64,000 nt of DNA from Erigeron canadensis (taxonomy: Eukaryota; Streptophyta; Magnoliopsida; Asterales; Asteraceae). The stretch lies in assembly GCF_010389155.1 (NCBI RefSeq), contig NC_057764.1:36650275-36714274 (forward strand), written 5' to 3'. Shown piece by piece: positions 22,851-35,918 of the stretch (positions within the stretch are counted from its first letter, which is position 1; every line of letters begins with the position of its first letter). A program made the position numbers and the translations under genes. Below the pieces are notes generated by a model. That model had not been told where the DNA came from, ran no database searches, and was given only the letters and a program-made list of their open reading frames with translations.

Positions 22851-24560
22851 AATGGTTATATACATGAATAAAAAATAAACATGAGACGAAGGTCTTGTTG
22901 TTTTCAAGAATTGGGACCAGCCAGGTTATGGACCATGGTTGGTTGGTAGGCGTAACTGGTTTCATAACCATATCATCAATGTTTATCATTGCCAACTCCA
23001 TGAGTAGTCGATGGGAGGGGCACAGGGTAGGTTTGCAACTCTGTCTCGCATCAGTCTGATCTGCTGCTTTAAACATTCTATCTAATATCAATATACGGTC
23101 AACTTTTTTACAAGTTGGCTTCTGATATTATAGAACTTTTTCATCAATCAATTATTATCATTAAATGCTTATATTGTGTCAAATCAAATTGAATGTCACA
23201 CGGAGATAGTTTTATTATTCAATCCCTGGTAATCGATGTGACCATCAACCAAAAAGTAATTAAGTTATAGGTTTGAGTGGTAAGGCTAAGGCATCTCCCG
23301 GCTCCCAACAGCCAAATTCTCACCCAACTTATCGCGCATTCAAGAGTACGCCATTGGTATGCCCACGTTTTGAGCCAAATTTTGTATAAAATTTAGAAGT
23401 TTTTTACATTAATTTGATTTAACTCCAATTTAATCACCAAATTTATATATATCCCGTTTTGATTTTATTTTCAGTACTTTACATAATTTGTTTTAACTTT
23501 TAACATTTAGGAAATTATATGAATTAATCAATAAATGGTCGATGTGTAAAATAAAAACAAAATGTTGAGCTAAGTGCTTAAAATAGATAGGTATTAAATT
23601 TGGTGTAATGCTTAATTTTGCACTTAGTTAGAATTATGTAAATGTCTATGTGAACTAAGAACATTTTAGATACTATTAATTTGGTTTTAGGTAAAATAAA
23701 AAAAGTATTGTTTGTAAAACAAATAAAACAACATATTTCTTTTTACTAAAAGTTACCGTACATTATGAAAATTATCGTGAATCAATTGCTTCGTGAATCT
23801 TTGTACATCAATTTAATCATGATCTAAGGGTCTTCATCTTATTTTATTTATTTTACTTTAATACTTGTTTTATAATACCCAACCCCTTGTTAATTTCAAG
23901 AGTTTTTAACATGGTTACATCATGTCACATTTTGCTTTTCTTCAATTATCATTTTTTTTCTTCACATAAATTTATCATTTTCTTCTTATAAACTCTGTAA
24001 AATTAGATCTCCTTTTCAATTCCTAGTTGATTCCAAATGTATCCCAATCCACCTATAAAAAGGTTGCTATGCCACTTGCCGAAGGCAAAAAGGATCTGGT
24101 GCCCGCTAGGCTTGGGTAGAGGCAGTGAAATATCAATATGGATCATCATTAATAATGGGCCGTAAATAATGAGATCATGGGTCCAAATAGAATTGGGGTG
24201 TTTGTATGAAGTACAATATATGTTGCTGGCCTTTTTCAATGAATGTGGACGGCCAGTCTATTTTATCTCTTAGCTTCTTTTCAATCTTTACGGCAAACTT
24301 GATTAACGTTAACATCATTATTATTATTATTAGCTAGTCTCACTGCTATATATAAGTTACGATTATAGTATTAGTATTAGTATATATTGTTTTTTATAAT
24401 AAACTGATGGCAACAGATTAATAAAAGGTTAAAATCCTTTTGGCCATACAATTGTATTGTTTTTTATTTTTAATTAAAATTAAAAATATCATATAAATGT
24501 GTACATAAACGTCATATGTTTATCAAAACTAAGAATATTAAAGTGTACATAAAGGGTGGC
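22851..24560. other. No gene recognised
   Basis: No coding family is seen. About 23260-23330 has a tRNA-like GTTTGAGTGGTAAGGCT that may be an eroded SINE head. The rest is AT-rich. Confidence 0.35.
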
Positions 24561-24565
24561 GTTAA

Positions 24566-24590
24566 CACCATGTCAAAATTTGACATGGTG
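24566..24590. repeat. 25-nt palindrome
   Basis: Two 12-bp arms, CACCATGTCAAA and TTTGACATGGTG, are exact reverse complements around a single central A. The site lies upstream of an unusually GC-rich patch (24680-24840) in otherwise AT-rich DNA. It could be the end or centre of a degraded MITE. Confidence 0.9.
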
Positions 24591-25240
24591 GTAGCCAATG
24601 ATAATTGATATTGTACCACATTTCTGAAACCAAAAATACCAAATTATAACAGGTGGTTTAATCGACATGCTAATAAGGAGAGCGGGGAATGAGAGAGGGC
24701 ATGCCAAAAACGCTCCCAACGTCTTTTTACATCGGGATACTGGTGTCGATTTGTATTACCAATGCCGCGTCCCTTTAGATATCATTCACGGGGATGGATA
24801 TGCCGCATGCCCCTACATGCCGATGTCCCATGCGAATATTTATATATCGAGCACACCTTTAACCGTAATGACTAATGACCCAATTAAACAAAATAAAAGA
24901 CGCCTGGTCTATGGAAATTAATTTTGTTGATATAGTTTTTTCATGTATATACGAGAGACTTAAATATACTATATATTATACTTTATATTACTAATTAATA
25001 ATATAATAATAAAAACAGTATGATTAAATTGTAACGAATTAATATTATTAATATTAAGAATCATCAACATTTATAATTAATAACATTAATATAATGTATT
25101 ACATTGCTATAAAATCGATCGAAATGTTGTATATGAAACGAAAAACAACTATACAAAAGTTGGTTGCGCATAAGTTTTTTTGTCGTTCTTTGACTTTGAT
25201 TTTGGTAAATGTGTGAATTGTTTTTTTTTTAAAGGTGTAG
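24591..25240. other. GC-richer patch and AT-rich tail, no gene assigned
   Basis: An 84-codon open frame at 24667-24921 has no family features I recognise. GCATGCC/GGCATGC-type words occur in both orientations (24700, 24800), suggesting an eroded inverted-repeat element. From 24940 to 25120 the sequence is almost pure A/T. Confidence 0.3.
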
Positions 25241-25244
25241 ATCA

Positions 25245-25430
25245 TTTACTCGTAAAAGGGGATTTAACTTACGTTGTCTTGATCAGGTATGCGTTAAAGA
25301 GTTCCCTCACCCTCAATACCTAATAGGAGGAAAACCCCCAACTAAACCGTCCGAATACACGACATTTTATTGGGATTAAACTCTGCCCTCTCTGCAGGGC
25401 TCAAACCTGCTTCACTGGAGGACTTTATTT
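25245..25430 (-). repeat. SINE-like fragment (copy 1 of a pair)
   Basis: The minus strand has GCAGGTTTGAGCCCTGCAG, a B-box-like segment. The segment from GTTGTCTTGATCAGG to the CTGCAGGGC tract aligns with 26960-27110 (GTTGTCTTGACTG, ACACGACA, CTC AAAC CT). No target duplication was found. Confidence 0.4.
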
Positions 25431-25864
25431 GTGAAATATCTTGAAATGTCCTTCCTATGTCTTGAATTCGATACCTCTAGCATGAAAATCTGGTGTGAAT
25501 TGTCTTGACACTACGGTTAATTTGAGACAAAAATAAAACTAGTAAAAAGAAAAATGAATAATCAAGACCTACTTCTTAAAATCCACCAAATTTAAATACA
25601 AGTTAAACTAGTGTTAAATATTGGTACCGATATAATTTTAACGAGAATCAACACTTGAGCAATTTGGTATAAATGTATGATAACTCTCCAAATGATAAAG
25701 ATGTCACATGACATAGCCAAAGGATGCATGATTTCCAAATAGAAGGGAACAAAAACCATTAAGGCACATGCTAATTATTTAAGCTAGCAAAAAAGTACGG
25801 CAAGTGATACATTAGGTTTGGTCGAAATTGTACTCTACATGAAAAAAAATTAAAATAAAATTAA

Positions 25865-26065
25865 TTGGGTTGGATAAGTGATTGAAGCCATTGTCTCTAG
25901 AAATATAAGTTATGGGTTCGATCCTTATGTCCAGTTTAAGGCTGGAAGTCCTTTTTTACCTTTAGTAGAACCATGAAGCAGCCTCTTTACCTTTGGTAAT
26001 GATAAAGCTGTCTACATATCAACTTTCCTCATACACCGTTGAAGAAGGTATATCGGGACCCAAAA
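25865..26065 (+). mobile_element. tRNA-derived SINE, plus orientation
   Basis: A box in GGGTTGGATAAGTG; B box GGGTTCGATCC (25914-25924); downstream the body contains AAAGCTGTCTACATATCAAC, CCTCATACACCGTTG and GTATATCGGGA, a tail arrangement seen in many plant SINEs. The 3' boundary is approximate because no clear target duplication was found. Confidence 0.6.
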
Positions 26066-26900
26066 CCCAAAACCAAATATCTACACAAATTTAGTTACGT
26101 GAGACATACTCATGATTTGCAAATATACACATTAATCATACCTACGACTAACGAATCTCAAGTGATTATTCAATTTGGTCATGTGTTGCACGCACACAAG
26201 ATTAACTTTCATGTATTCGTATAAAAGTTGTCATTTTGAAATTATCTTATAGCCTGGTTTCTTTTATCTTTTTTACATTAATATTTATTTTTTTTATTAA
26301 TATTTATTACTAGCTAATCAAACTCAGGTTCAACCCGGGTTTTTAAAGTAAAATCGGTTATAACCTGGACATTTTCCGTTAATTTATTAGAAAAAAAAAT
26401 CGGATCAATATTAGAAAAAAAAACTTGAAAACTTTAATATTTTAACAAAAAAATAATAATTAATGTTGATGGTTATTCATTTATCATTGTATATATATTT
26501 TAAAAATTATTTATATGAGGATAGAAAAAGAGATGAGAGTTTGAGATAGCTAAAGAAAGTAAACATTGAGTTTATGATTAAAAAAATCAATAAGAAAATA
26601 AAAATACAAAAAATATGATGTCATATCTTTTTAAAAATTGTGCTAGCAAAGGATTAATGCTTGTAATTTCATTCTTTTTCTAAAAATAACTTTTGAAAAT
26701 AATTTTGTTTTATTAATATAAAAGATTTTATTTGACATAGTTATCTTAATAACATTACAAAGATAAAAAAAATAAAAAATCCTAATAACATCACCTTTGA
26801 TATACATATTGTGATTTATATTATTATTTTTAAGAAATAGCCGTTGTTCCTATTTTAACAGTTTTCTCTCCTTAACGAGACATCCTTTAAGTTACTATAA
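26066..26900. other. No gene recognised; possible Helitron end near 26305
   Basis: AT-rich. TTACTAGCTAATCAAACTC followed by CAGGTTCAACCCGGG at 26302-26335 resembles a minus-oriented Helitron 3' end, but the hairpin is weak and no 5' partner was found. Confidence 0.3.
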
Positions 26901-26924
26901 TTTATTATTTGTATTTTTTTTACA

Positions 26925-27150
26925 GGTTTCAGATCGAATACCATAACAAACGGTATAGACTATGTTGTCTTGACTGTATTCATACTAAAGAGCACCATTG
27001 CCCATTACTTAGTAGAAGAAAATCCCTTATTAATTCGTCAGAAGACACGACAATTAATAGAGGAAAACCTTATCTTCTCATGCCTCAAACTCAGATCTTC
27101 ATGAATCAAAACTTTCAAAGAAAATATTTTCTTTTTATCACTAGACTATC
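26925..27150 (-). repeat. SINE-like fragment (copy 2 of a pair)
   Basis: Aligns along most of its length with 25245-25430, with many substitutions. The minus strand carries GAGTTTGAGGCATGAG near a B-box position. The 86-codon open frame across it is not credible as a gene. Confidence 0.35.
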
Positions 27151-27354
27151 AACCCAATACAATATGTAGTTGTCTATTACATATATGATATATTTAAGAC
27201 AAAAATGATCGAAAACAGATACTATGTACAATATATAAAATCGGGTTTCTTATTTTATTTAATTTTTCTTAAATATACCCGTAAAATTATAACAACTTAT
27301 GCACAATGTGTAATTGTTTATTACATCAAAGATTGAAAAGAGATACTACATAGA

Positions 27355-27355
<1 letters not shown>

Positions 27356-27386
<31 letters not shown>
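27356..27386. repeat. (AT)n microsatellite
   Basis: A dinucleotide run immediately left of the fold-back element at 27384-27960. Confidence 0.85.
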
Positions 27387-27387
<1 letters not shown>

Positions 27388-27389
<2 letters not shown>

Positions 27390-27958
27390 GGGAAAAGTTA
27401 AATTAGGGACTCCTTATTTTAGGGACTGTTAGGGACTCTTTAATTTAAGGACTGTTAGGGACTCCTTCTACCTCCTTCTCCGGCCACCACCACCCATCAA
27501 CTCTGACCACCACCACCACCACCATGATCATCTCCGACCAACACCATGATCCTCCGGCGACGACAACCATCTCCGACGAGACTTACACATGTGTAAGTAA
27601 CTTACACATGTTTTAAGTACAATTTTTTTTTATGTAGATCACCCATCACTGGTGACCCCTTATGACCTATCACCCTCTATGACCTATCACACTATAACCT
27701 ATCACCCTGAATGACCTATCACTTATACCAGCTTTGGTTTATGAATATCCTTAAGGGTGAAACCCACTCCGAATCATAATTTTTATTCAACTTACACATG
27801 TGTGTAAGTTGTACTTACACATGTGTAAGTCTTGTCGGAGATGAATATGGTCGGAGATGTCGCCGGAGATGATCAGTAGTGATTAGATCTGATGAAAATT
27901 GACGGTTTAGATCGAGTACTTAACAGTTTTTAAAATAAAGAGTCCATAATCTAACCCA
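27388..27958. mobile_element. Long-TIR fold-back element (Mutator-like MITE candidate)
   Basis: Left AGTTAAATTAGGGACTCC then TTATTTTAGGGACTGTT; right AACAGTTTTTAAAATAA then AGAGTCC, ATAATCTAACCCA. These pair over roughly 40 bp with mismatches. A second inverted pair inside brings ATCTCCGACGAGACTTACAC (27568 on) against GTAAGTCTTGTCGGAGAT (27826-27843). The centre shares TCATAGAGGGTGAT/ATCACCCTCTATGA sequence with the element at 19516-20372. No target duplication is recognised because the left flank is an AT run. Confidence 0.6.
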
Positions 27959-28439
27959 CATCATCATAAGTCATATCAAGGTCTACACAACTATCTTTTC
28001 AAACACAACCCGTATAATTATTACCATTGCTACGCATGTAGTAAAGAAATATTGGATCCAATTATAAGAAAATGATGCACAAATTATTGTAACCAATTTA
28101 TACAAATCTATCTCCAATATGCCCATCATCATCATACATATATCACATACCCCACCAACATGTCAAGAAAAACTATCCACTAGTTGTGTGCCAGCTCAGC
28201 AAACCACCTAGTTTTCGAACAACAATAGTAGTTCTCGTTCAAATCTTCAAGACAATAAACAAACATTTGTATCTATTAAAAAAAGAAAAAAAAGTATATG
28301 TAGTAATATATGCAAATATGTGTGTATGTATATGTTTGTATGTGTGTGAGTTAGTGTAAAGTGCAGAGTTAGCAAAATTTGTATTTATTCACTCAAAATA
28401 GGTGTGAGAGAGTGTGAGTGTGTGTGTGAGAGTGTAAAC

Positions 28440-28572
28440 AGTGGTTCTTTATGCGGAAAAAAGGAATCTTTTTTTCATTTGTTTGTGAGCTATTATTATA
28501 ATATTATTGCACAAGAAAAATAGTAAGGGCTTTTTTTTCTTCAGATTTTCTTGTTACTCTTCAGCAAACCAA
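28440..28572 (+). promoter_or_regulatory. Probable 5' leader exon and leader intron of the UBP16-type gene
   Basis: A TGTGTGAGAGTG-rich tract (28320-28440) is followed by a likely transcribed leader ending CAAACCAAG|GTATG at 28572/28573. A polypyrimidine acceptor TCTTCATTTTACAG at 29780 precedes the start codon by 91 bp. This implies an untranslated first exon and a leader intron of about 1.2 kb (28573-29780). The transcription start is not determined. Confidence 0.5.
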
Positions 28573-29871
28573 GGTATGTTTTTTTTTTTTTTTTAATTTT
28601 AAATTTATAAATAATACCAACCACTTAATTAATAGTTGGGCTAAATCTTGGTTGTTCTTAGCTTGATTTCATCTGGGTATTTCTAAAAAGGAAATCTTGT
28701 AACTGGGTTTTTCTAAAAATGAAATATTTGATAATGGGTTTTGTGTTCTCTTTGCAAATTCTTATGGTGACATAAAATGATAAAGAGACATATTTTAATA
28801 AAAATAAAATCAAGATTTGTGCTTGTTTTGGGATTTTTTGTTGGTAAAATAGCTATTATATTTATATATATGTTTATTTGTTTTTTGGAAAAATTGTTGC
28901 TTGTTGCATTAGGTTTTTGATTTGCTTACTGAGGCTTTTTAATATCCCTTCTTATGGTTTCCCTAAAAAAGGCAATTCAAGTAAAAAAGTAGGTCAAAGA
29001 GATATGTATGCCATTTTTGTACTGAAGAAAATAGGGCTCTTTGACTTGTGTTTGTAGATTCCTAATATTAAAATTAGTAGGTTGTATGATGCATGATGCA
29101 ACTCAAGTTTATGTTGAATTATTAGCGACTCGTAGGGTGTAGTTTATTCAAATTCAGTTAAGGTGCTTGCTCAAATCGTTATTTTTTTAAGTGTTCTATT
29201 TCATAGATAGTGAAAAAGGGAAATGAAAACAAAACGAATTTGGATCTTGTTTAATGACTGTTGGTTTGTTTAGGTTATTTTGTATCTTGCCGATGTAGGT
29301 TTATACGAGTGTAATGAAACTGCTTAAGAAAAATCTGCTTTATACTATTTTTAACAAGTTGAGGGATTAATACATTATGAAGTCACCGAGTGTGGTACGT
29401 TGTACACTAAAACCATAGGTCTCATGCTATAGAAGCTTAAATCATGCCACTTTAGTAACCTATTATTACTTGGGGACTGGAGCAGTAGAGATAGATATAA
29501 AAGACGGCATAATTTACACATTGATTACGTTTCTCTTACTCTTTTTGTGCACAAAAGTATTTAGAAATCTCTCTAACCTTAAACGTTAGAAAAGGTTCTG
29601 TCACTAACTTGTAACCTTAAGAAGTTAGAAAATATTAAAGGGGCATAATAAATATCGATTTCAAAGTTTATCTTGGGCATTAAATTTTGTTTGCTCCATA
29701 AGTAACCTAGAACTTCTACACATTAAAATTGCGTCAACAACTCGTTGAAATTACATCACATCTGCAATCTTCATTTTACAGTGATATTTATATTTCGAGA
29801 ATAAAGAGCATGGTAGCTAGAAGAAAATAGCCAGTGGGGAGGAAATTGGTCATGAGTAGGTTGGTGAGGAC

Positions 29872-31181
29872 ATGCTCCGTCCAAGAGAAACTGATTTACT
29901 GGGTCTGTTTTTGGTGTTTGTTGTGCTACCGCTCGTTGCGTACTTTTTGTTAGGAAAATGGAGTGATGTTTCAAAGAAGAAAGACAAGGTAAGGGTGCTT
30001 GCTCAAATTGCTGCAGAAGAATCTTTTAGAGCTGAGGCCATGGTTGCCGCTACTTTTATACCTCCGATTGTATCTCTTCCAAAGGTTAACAATGTATTTC
30101 ATGAATGTGCGAGATGCTTTAGTCCAGCCACTACTAGATGCTCACGCTGCAAAACTGTACGATATTGGTACGTTTGTTATATTGTTTACTGATACATGAA
30201 TCTTCACATTGATCACAACTTGAACTTTGCTTAAGAGGATATCATATGAAATTTGTCTGAGATGAGGCTATTCGGTTCAGCCCTTCAGTAGAGTATGTTT
30301 TGGGATGTATATAGTCTTCAAGTGTATGTCTACTGTACTCTAGGCTTATTCCTTATAGTCCGTAACACGTTATTTATGCAGTTCTGGCAAGTGTCAGATA
30401 CTTCACTGGAGGCAAGTTCACAAACATGAGTGCCAGTTATTAGAGCTCAACAGTGATTGTTCATCTCCTAAGTCTGCATTAAATGAAGAATTTGTATCTG
30501 TTCATGAACAACCATCGTTCAGTGATAACTTAGAATCCCAGTGCTTTGAATCCAATGCCGATCAACACATGCATGAAAATCCTGTATTAAAGGATTCCCC
30601 TGATCCATCTTCTGGACTCAATTCAGAAAGAAGATCAGCAGATAAACGCTCCCGTAGCAAAGTTAACAGGGAAGTTCCAAGGAGAGAAGAGATAGATGCA
30701 TTAGAACCTTTTGCAGATGCCTGTTCAACTTCATATGATAATGCTACACCAAAGGAAACGTCCCTCAGGCAAAAGGTTCTTATCTGCTATACTTTCTTCT
30801 AAGTTCTTTGTTTTATCTTTTTATTAATTTTATGAAAGTTTTATACTGAAATTGGTAATTGCAGTCCAAACGGGGTCATTATGCAGTCTTGAAAGAAGTT
30901 ATTCTAGAGAAAAATAATGCTGAAATGGTTAGTGGTCCTGGTGACTCAATAACATCAGCTCAAAGTGTTACCAAATCTCTAGATATGGATACAGAAAGAT
31001 GTCCGCCAAAGAAGAGTAACATGCTAAAATCAAGATCACATTCATCCGGAAGCAAAGCACATAAACTAGCAAAATCAACAGTGGAAGTTGCACGAGATCA
31101 AACATGTCCAGGAACTGAAAGTATGGGACAAATTGATGACGACTTAGGTATGTTTCTGGATTATTACAATATTTCTCATTA

Positions 31182-31220
<39 letters not shown>

Positions 31221-34200
31221 ATGCATGCACCTTTCTTTACAACGTGCCGATCACATGATCCCATGCAGATTTTTGTCGAATGAGGGATGCTAAAGGCAGT
31301 GGCATCATTAATAAAGGATTTATGAAGATGATTGGATTAAAGAAGTCATCAAAGCATGACAGAGTTGAAATTCCACAAGTTAATAGTGACAAGCATAAGA
31401 AAATGAAAGTAAGTAAATAGTATGAATCATTATAAACACTAGATATAATTGGGTAGACTAAAGAAACTATTATGATACGATTAAATAATTTCCTTTGCCT
31501 TGTATTTTCGTGAAATTCTTATATGGCATATTGCTAAAGTGACCATCTTCAATTTCAGATGCTATTTCCATATGAAGAATTTTTGAAGTATTTCCAGTAC
31601 GAAGTCTTTGACTTCTTTCCAAGGGGCCTTGTGAATTGCGGAAATAGGTACCTAACCATACTGTTCATTTCTTATTAGAGGTCCTAGGGAATAGTTAGGT
31701 GATCTTATATCATTTCTACAAGTTTTCACATACTTTTCCAAAACTTATTATTTTTACCATGATAAACCAAACGTCAGAATCAAATTAGTTTAAATGTACA
31801 TCCAATTACCCACTTAGTATCAATTAGGACTCATGTAACTCTCTTCTTGTTACTTATGTTTTGTTTTGCAGCTGTTATGCAAATGCTGTGTTGCAGTGTC
31901 TGGCGTCTACAAGGCCTTTGACTATCTATTTGCTCCATAGATCACATTCAAGAACTTGTAATTAATGCATCTCGTTATGTCGTTTCAATTGCTTTGAAGG
32001 ATGTAAGTGAATATACTCATTGACTTTTTGGTTATTCTTTTTCTTCTTCGCTTTAGGTTGTGCAAAAGGTTGGTGCCTAATGTGTGAACTTGAGAATTAT
32101 GTAATGATGCTACGTGAAAGCGGTGAGCCATTGTCTCTCAGCAGCATTCTTGTGCATATGCGAAGTGCTAATTGCCGAATTGGTGATGGGAGCCAGGAAG
32201 ATGCTCATGAATTCTTAAGGTTAGTCAATGCTTCTAAACATTATTTTTTACTTCTCTTTCTGGGCCTGGTTCAATCTTTGGAATATATCACTGATTTACT
32301 TTTAAGTTTAAGGTACATGTTAATATCTTTACTGATCTGTTGCATATATATTTTAGGCTTCTGATCACCTCGATGCAATCTATATGTCTGGAGGGTTTGG
32401 GTGGGGAGGATGTAGTTGATCCTAAATTGCAAGAAACCACATTTATTCAGCATACTTTTGGGGGTCAACTGCGCTCAAAGGTGAAGCATCCTTCCAGCAA
32501 TTTATTCATAGGCTAATCAACATAATGACAAACTTACTGTTGGCATATCACATGAATATTACCAGGTCAAATGTCTGAGATGTCATCATGAATCAGATAG
32601 ATATGAAAACTTTATGGATCTTACTCTAGAGATATATGGATGGGTTGAGTCGCTAGAAGATGCACTAACTCAATTCACAAGCCCGGAAGATTTGGATGGA
32701 GAAAATATGTATAGATGTGGGAGGTTTGTGGAACAATTATATTGGCATCCGTCTTTATTTAAAGGTCATGCATTAGTTGCACAAACATGAAAAGTCACAG
32801 TCTCGTAAAATATATTTTATTTTGAAGGTGTGCTGCTTATGTTCGTGCTCGAAAGCAGTTGGCAATACACGAAGCTCCAAATATATTGACAATTGTATTA
32901 AAGAGATTTCAGGTATTATATGCCTATTTGTCTATATTAATTTTTGACAAATGTTTCTGTTAATGGCATCCATACATGATAGATGACATGACATGATCCA
33001 TGATGGTTGTACACTTGGCATGCCAAGATTCACATGTAGATCCCCTAATGGAAATTTCACGTGTTTATATGGGTATTTTTGGCAATTAAGTGATTAACTT
33101 ATTAATGTAGTGTAAATCAAGATTAAATTATGCCTTTTTTGTTTGATTATCAGGAGGGTAGTTATGGAAAGTTAAATAAGTGTATCACGTATCCTGAAAT
33201 GTTGAACATGATTCCGTTTATGACGGGGAAAGATGACATTCCTCCACTATACATGCTTTATGGTGTTGTGGTGCACTTAGACACAATGAATGCATCCTTT
33301 TCTGGTCACTATATATCGTATGTGAAAGATCTTCAAGGCAATTGGTACAGAATAGATGATGCCCAGGTGATCAGCCTCATAGTTGTATAGCATACTGATT
33401 ATTGAGATACAAATGTGAATCTACCATTCCATTTCTAATCAGCTTGTTATCTTGACTTGCAGGTTATCCGGGTGCCTTTGAGTCAAGTGATGTCAGAAGG
33501 TGCATACATATTGTTTTACATGAGGTAAACAATCTAATTTGCAGTTAAAATGAGTCGTTCTCTTATAAATGAGTCGATTCTGGTTATTTATATTTTTAAT
33601 GAGTCACATAAACTTAGCTTATAACTAAATGGGTCAAAAGTTGCCCCCGATGTATATTTGAACATTAAAAGCATAAAGCCTCCTAATATAATTTATTCAA
33701 AAAATAGATTATTAATTTTATATTTCTAAGATATACCCAACAAACTATATATATATATATATATACACACATATTTGTATGGTTCAAAATTGTTTTGGAT
33801 CAACCCAATCCATCAAATTGAGTACCAAGTTAGTTATTTTGATCCGAACTCAATACCTAACCCATCCCATTTTGCCACATCTATTGAAATTGTTTGATGT
33901 TTCTTGTAGATCATCCCCCCGTCCCCCAAGAAGTTACTTTGGTAAACCCTCTAAACACCAAGTTTCTGCCTTTACAAAGTGTAAACCACCAAAGTCGTCC
34001 TCTGATCACAGCCTAGGAGGAGTGAATGGAAACCGTCACAACCACCCAAAACCATCAAATTTTGACTTTTCAGATGCTGCATCTAGTGACTGGTCAATAT
34101 TCACAAGCTCAGATGATGCATCTTTCACTACTGAAAGCACTCGCGACTCATTCAGCACAGTTGATTACACCGATAACAACACTGACCCAATATCTTCAAT

Positions 34201-34378
34201 TTTTAACACCCCATACACTTATCATGATTACCTATCGAGTAACACAGTGTCATGTAACATGTCTTCAAGAAGTAGGGCTCACACAAGATTCATGGAGGAG
34301 GATGAGAGAAGATCCATTATGAAATCTTATGAAGCGGGTAACCCTCCTTATAGATTACATAATGTCCAAAAGGCTTGA
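29872..34378 (+). CDS. UBP16: Ubiquitin carboxyl-terminal hydrolase, UBP16-type with MYND zinc finger
   Basis: A cysteine deubiquitinase that removes ubiquitin from proteins. Coding exons: 29872-30167, 30382-30775, 30865-31147, 31269-31408, 31559-31647, 31872-31957, 32057-32219, 32357-32480, 32566-32723, 32828-32912, 33154-33366, 33463-33524, 33910-34378. All junctions are GT..AG and phase-consistent, giving 853 aa. An N-terminal membrane segment spans residues 9-28. The MYND finger spans about residues 79-116 ([22 protein letters not shown]). A Ser/Lys-rich linker follows. The catalytic core begins at GLVNCGNSCYANA with Cys402, His658 in SGHYISYVK and Asp674 in WYRIDDAQ. The zinc-binding [10 protein letters not shown] segment is also present. 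The last exon adds a Ser-rich tail. Arabidopsis UBP16 is longer (about 1000 aa) mainly in disordered parts, so this copy is compact but looks intact. The membrane segment suggests attachment to an endomembrane. Assignment among UBP15-19 rests on the MYND plus N-terminal helix. Confidence 0.93.
31182..31218. repeat. (AT)n microsatellite in UBP16 intron 3
   Basis: A dinucleotide run of about 35 bp between coding exons 3 and 4, likely variable in length. It does not touch the splice sites. Confidence 0.85.
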
Positions 34379-35580
34379 TGCTCTTCAAGTGAACAACTTT
34401 TCTTGTAGTAATAGTAGCAGTCATTATGGTTAATGGTCTTACATAGATGGTATGCAAGAGTGGTTTAAATTGTTGACAGATATTAGAATTAGGGGTAGGA
34501 ATTAGTGCCTCAAAATTTTCCAATTGTTATGTAAATGAGGCCCATGAATCCTTAGTTTATTTCTTTTGGATCAAAGTTGGTATTATATGATTAGAACCAT
34601 TCTTTGTTCTGTATCTTGAGACTTGAGGTTTATATTAGCACAACAAAGTTACAGGCTTTAAATTACTGTACATAAAATGGAAGTATGAACACAGTTGATG
34701 AACAACTTTGAATCGTTGATGGTAAAAAAAGCTACTAATATTATATAATGTACCACAAGGCTTCAAAGGTCTTATATACGTGGTCTCAATGTTTAGCATG
34801 CAAGAATGCAAGATGACATTTTTGGTCATGCTGATTTTGACTTAAGAGGGTGTCAACCGCTTGATTCTATTAAGGTTAACGCGACTATAATTGTTAGTTT
34901 TCTAACTATGCCGCAAACAGACCTTCCTCTACAAGTCAGTTCCAGGAATTTTACCATGTCTTCCCAAATCTGATATGATTTGAGTGGTGTGAAATATCAA
35001 ATATGGTTTTGTAAGGTGGTTGAAGGAATAGGTTGAACAGTTATGCGTCAAAGACTTTTGCTGGCAGAGGGATTAGAGATTTGTTTAAAAAGTGAAAACG
35101 TCCCATTTCTGCTGGGGAGTTGAAGTCTGTCCTATGGACTATGGTAAAGGAGTCCTGAAAAGAGTTGATTCCATATCTGCGACTGCGAGCAATGGTTGAT
35201 AGGCTAAATTGAGGGGCATGATCAATTTAACACGTTCTCTAAGAGTTATAAAAATATTAAGTTTTTAAGTTGGATATTATGGAAGTGTACAATGACTTAA
35301 CAGTACATTAAGTCGTTAACACATTTACTGTCGGTGAAAAATAACTATTGGGATACTAGTTTAATCAGTAAACAAAAGACTTTGACCTGGAGTTGGTATT
35401 ACTGTATTGCTTTTGGTAATAGTTTAAGAACTCTATTGGTTTGCTTTGTTTACATTTCTGTCAACATTAAAACTATTCTATCCTAGGAAATAGAAATTAC
35501 TTTGAACCTTCACATGTACAGCATTGTACAGCATTGAAACTACAGCTGACATCAGTCCACTTCTTTTTGTTGTGGAAAAC
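34379..35580. other. UBP16 3' region and intergenic DNA
   Basis: The first ~300 bp after the stop probably hold the 3' UTR. Beyond that I see no gene or transposon end. It separates two plus-strand genes. Confidence 0.4.
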
Positions 35581-35612
35581 ATAATTAACTAGTCCACTTT
35601 TTTTTTTACAAT

Positions 35613-35866
35613 GATCCACTGGTCCGGTGGTGAGTCACCTAGGTTTTATTCTTGAGGTGGAGGATTCAATCCTTGTCAAGTTTAGAATCGACCCTCTGTT
35701 AAATTTTTCATGTGCGAGAGCTTTCTGGAGTTTTCCCTGGCAGCCATCTCAGTGTGGAAGTAACAGGACCCGTATCAGACAACCGATTACCCACTGCTGA
35801 GATGGTCCCTCCCATTTGATGGCGGGGAGTGTGTCGGCATCATGAATAATATACACCTGTCAAAAA
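35613..35866 (+). mobile_element. tRNA-derived SINE upstream of the receptor-like protein gene
   Basis: A box TGGTCCGGTGGTGAGTC (35621 on), B box GGATTCAATCC (35662-35672), and a 3' A run (35862-35868) after ACACCTGTC. AACTAGT occurs at 35587-35593 and at 35867-35873 and may be the target duplication, though a 20-bp T-rich spacer on the left is unexplained. No ORF. Confidence 0.65.
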
Positions 35867-35918
35867 AACTAGTTTAAATTATGGAAAATAATTGATCCTC
35901 CTAAATTTTTAGCGTAAA

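Noticed and set aside
24667..24921. 84-codon open frame in a GC-richer patch
   Set aside because: No recognisable family; inverted words suggest an eroded transposon.
1..28400. LTR retrotransposons
   Set aside because: No gag, protease, integrase or RNase H motifs and no long direct repeats were seen.
33779..33909. Upstream extension of the last UBP16 exon
   Set aside because: The open frame extends left of 33910, but the TTCTTGTAG acceptor and the phase from exon 12 place the exon start at 33910.
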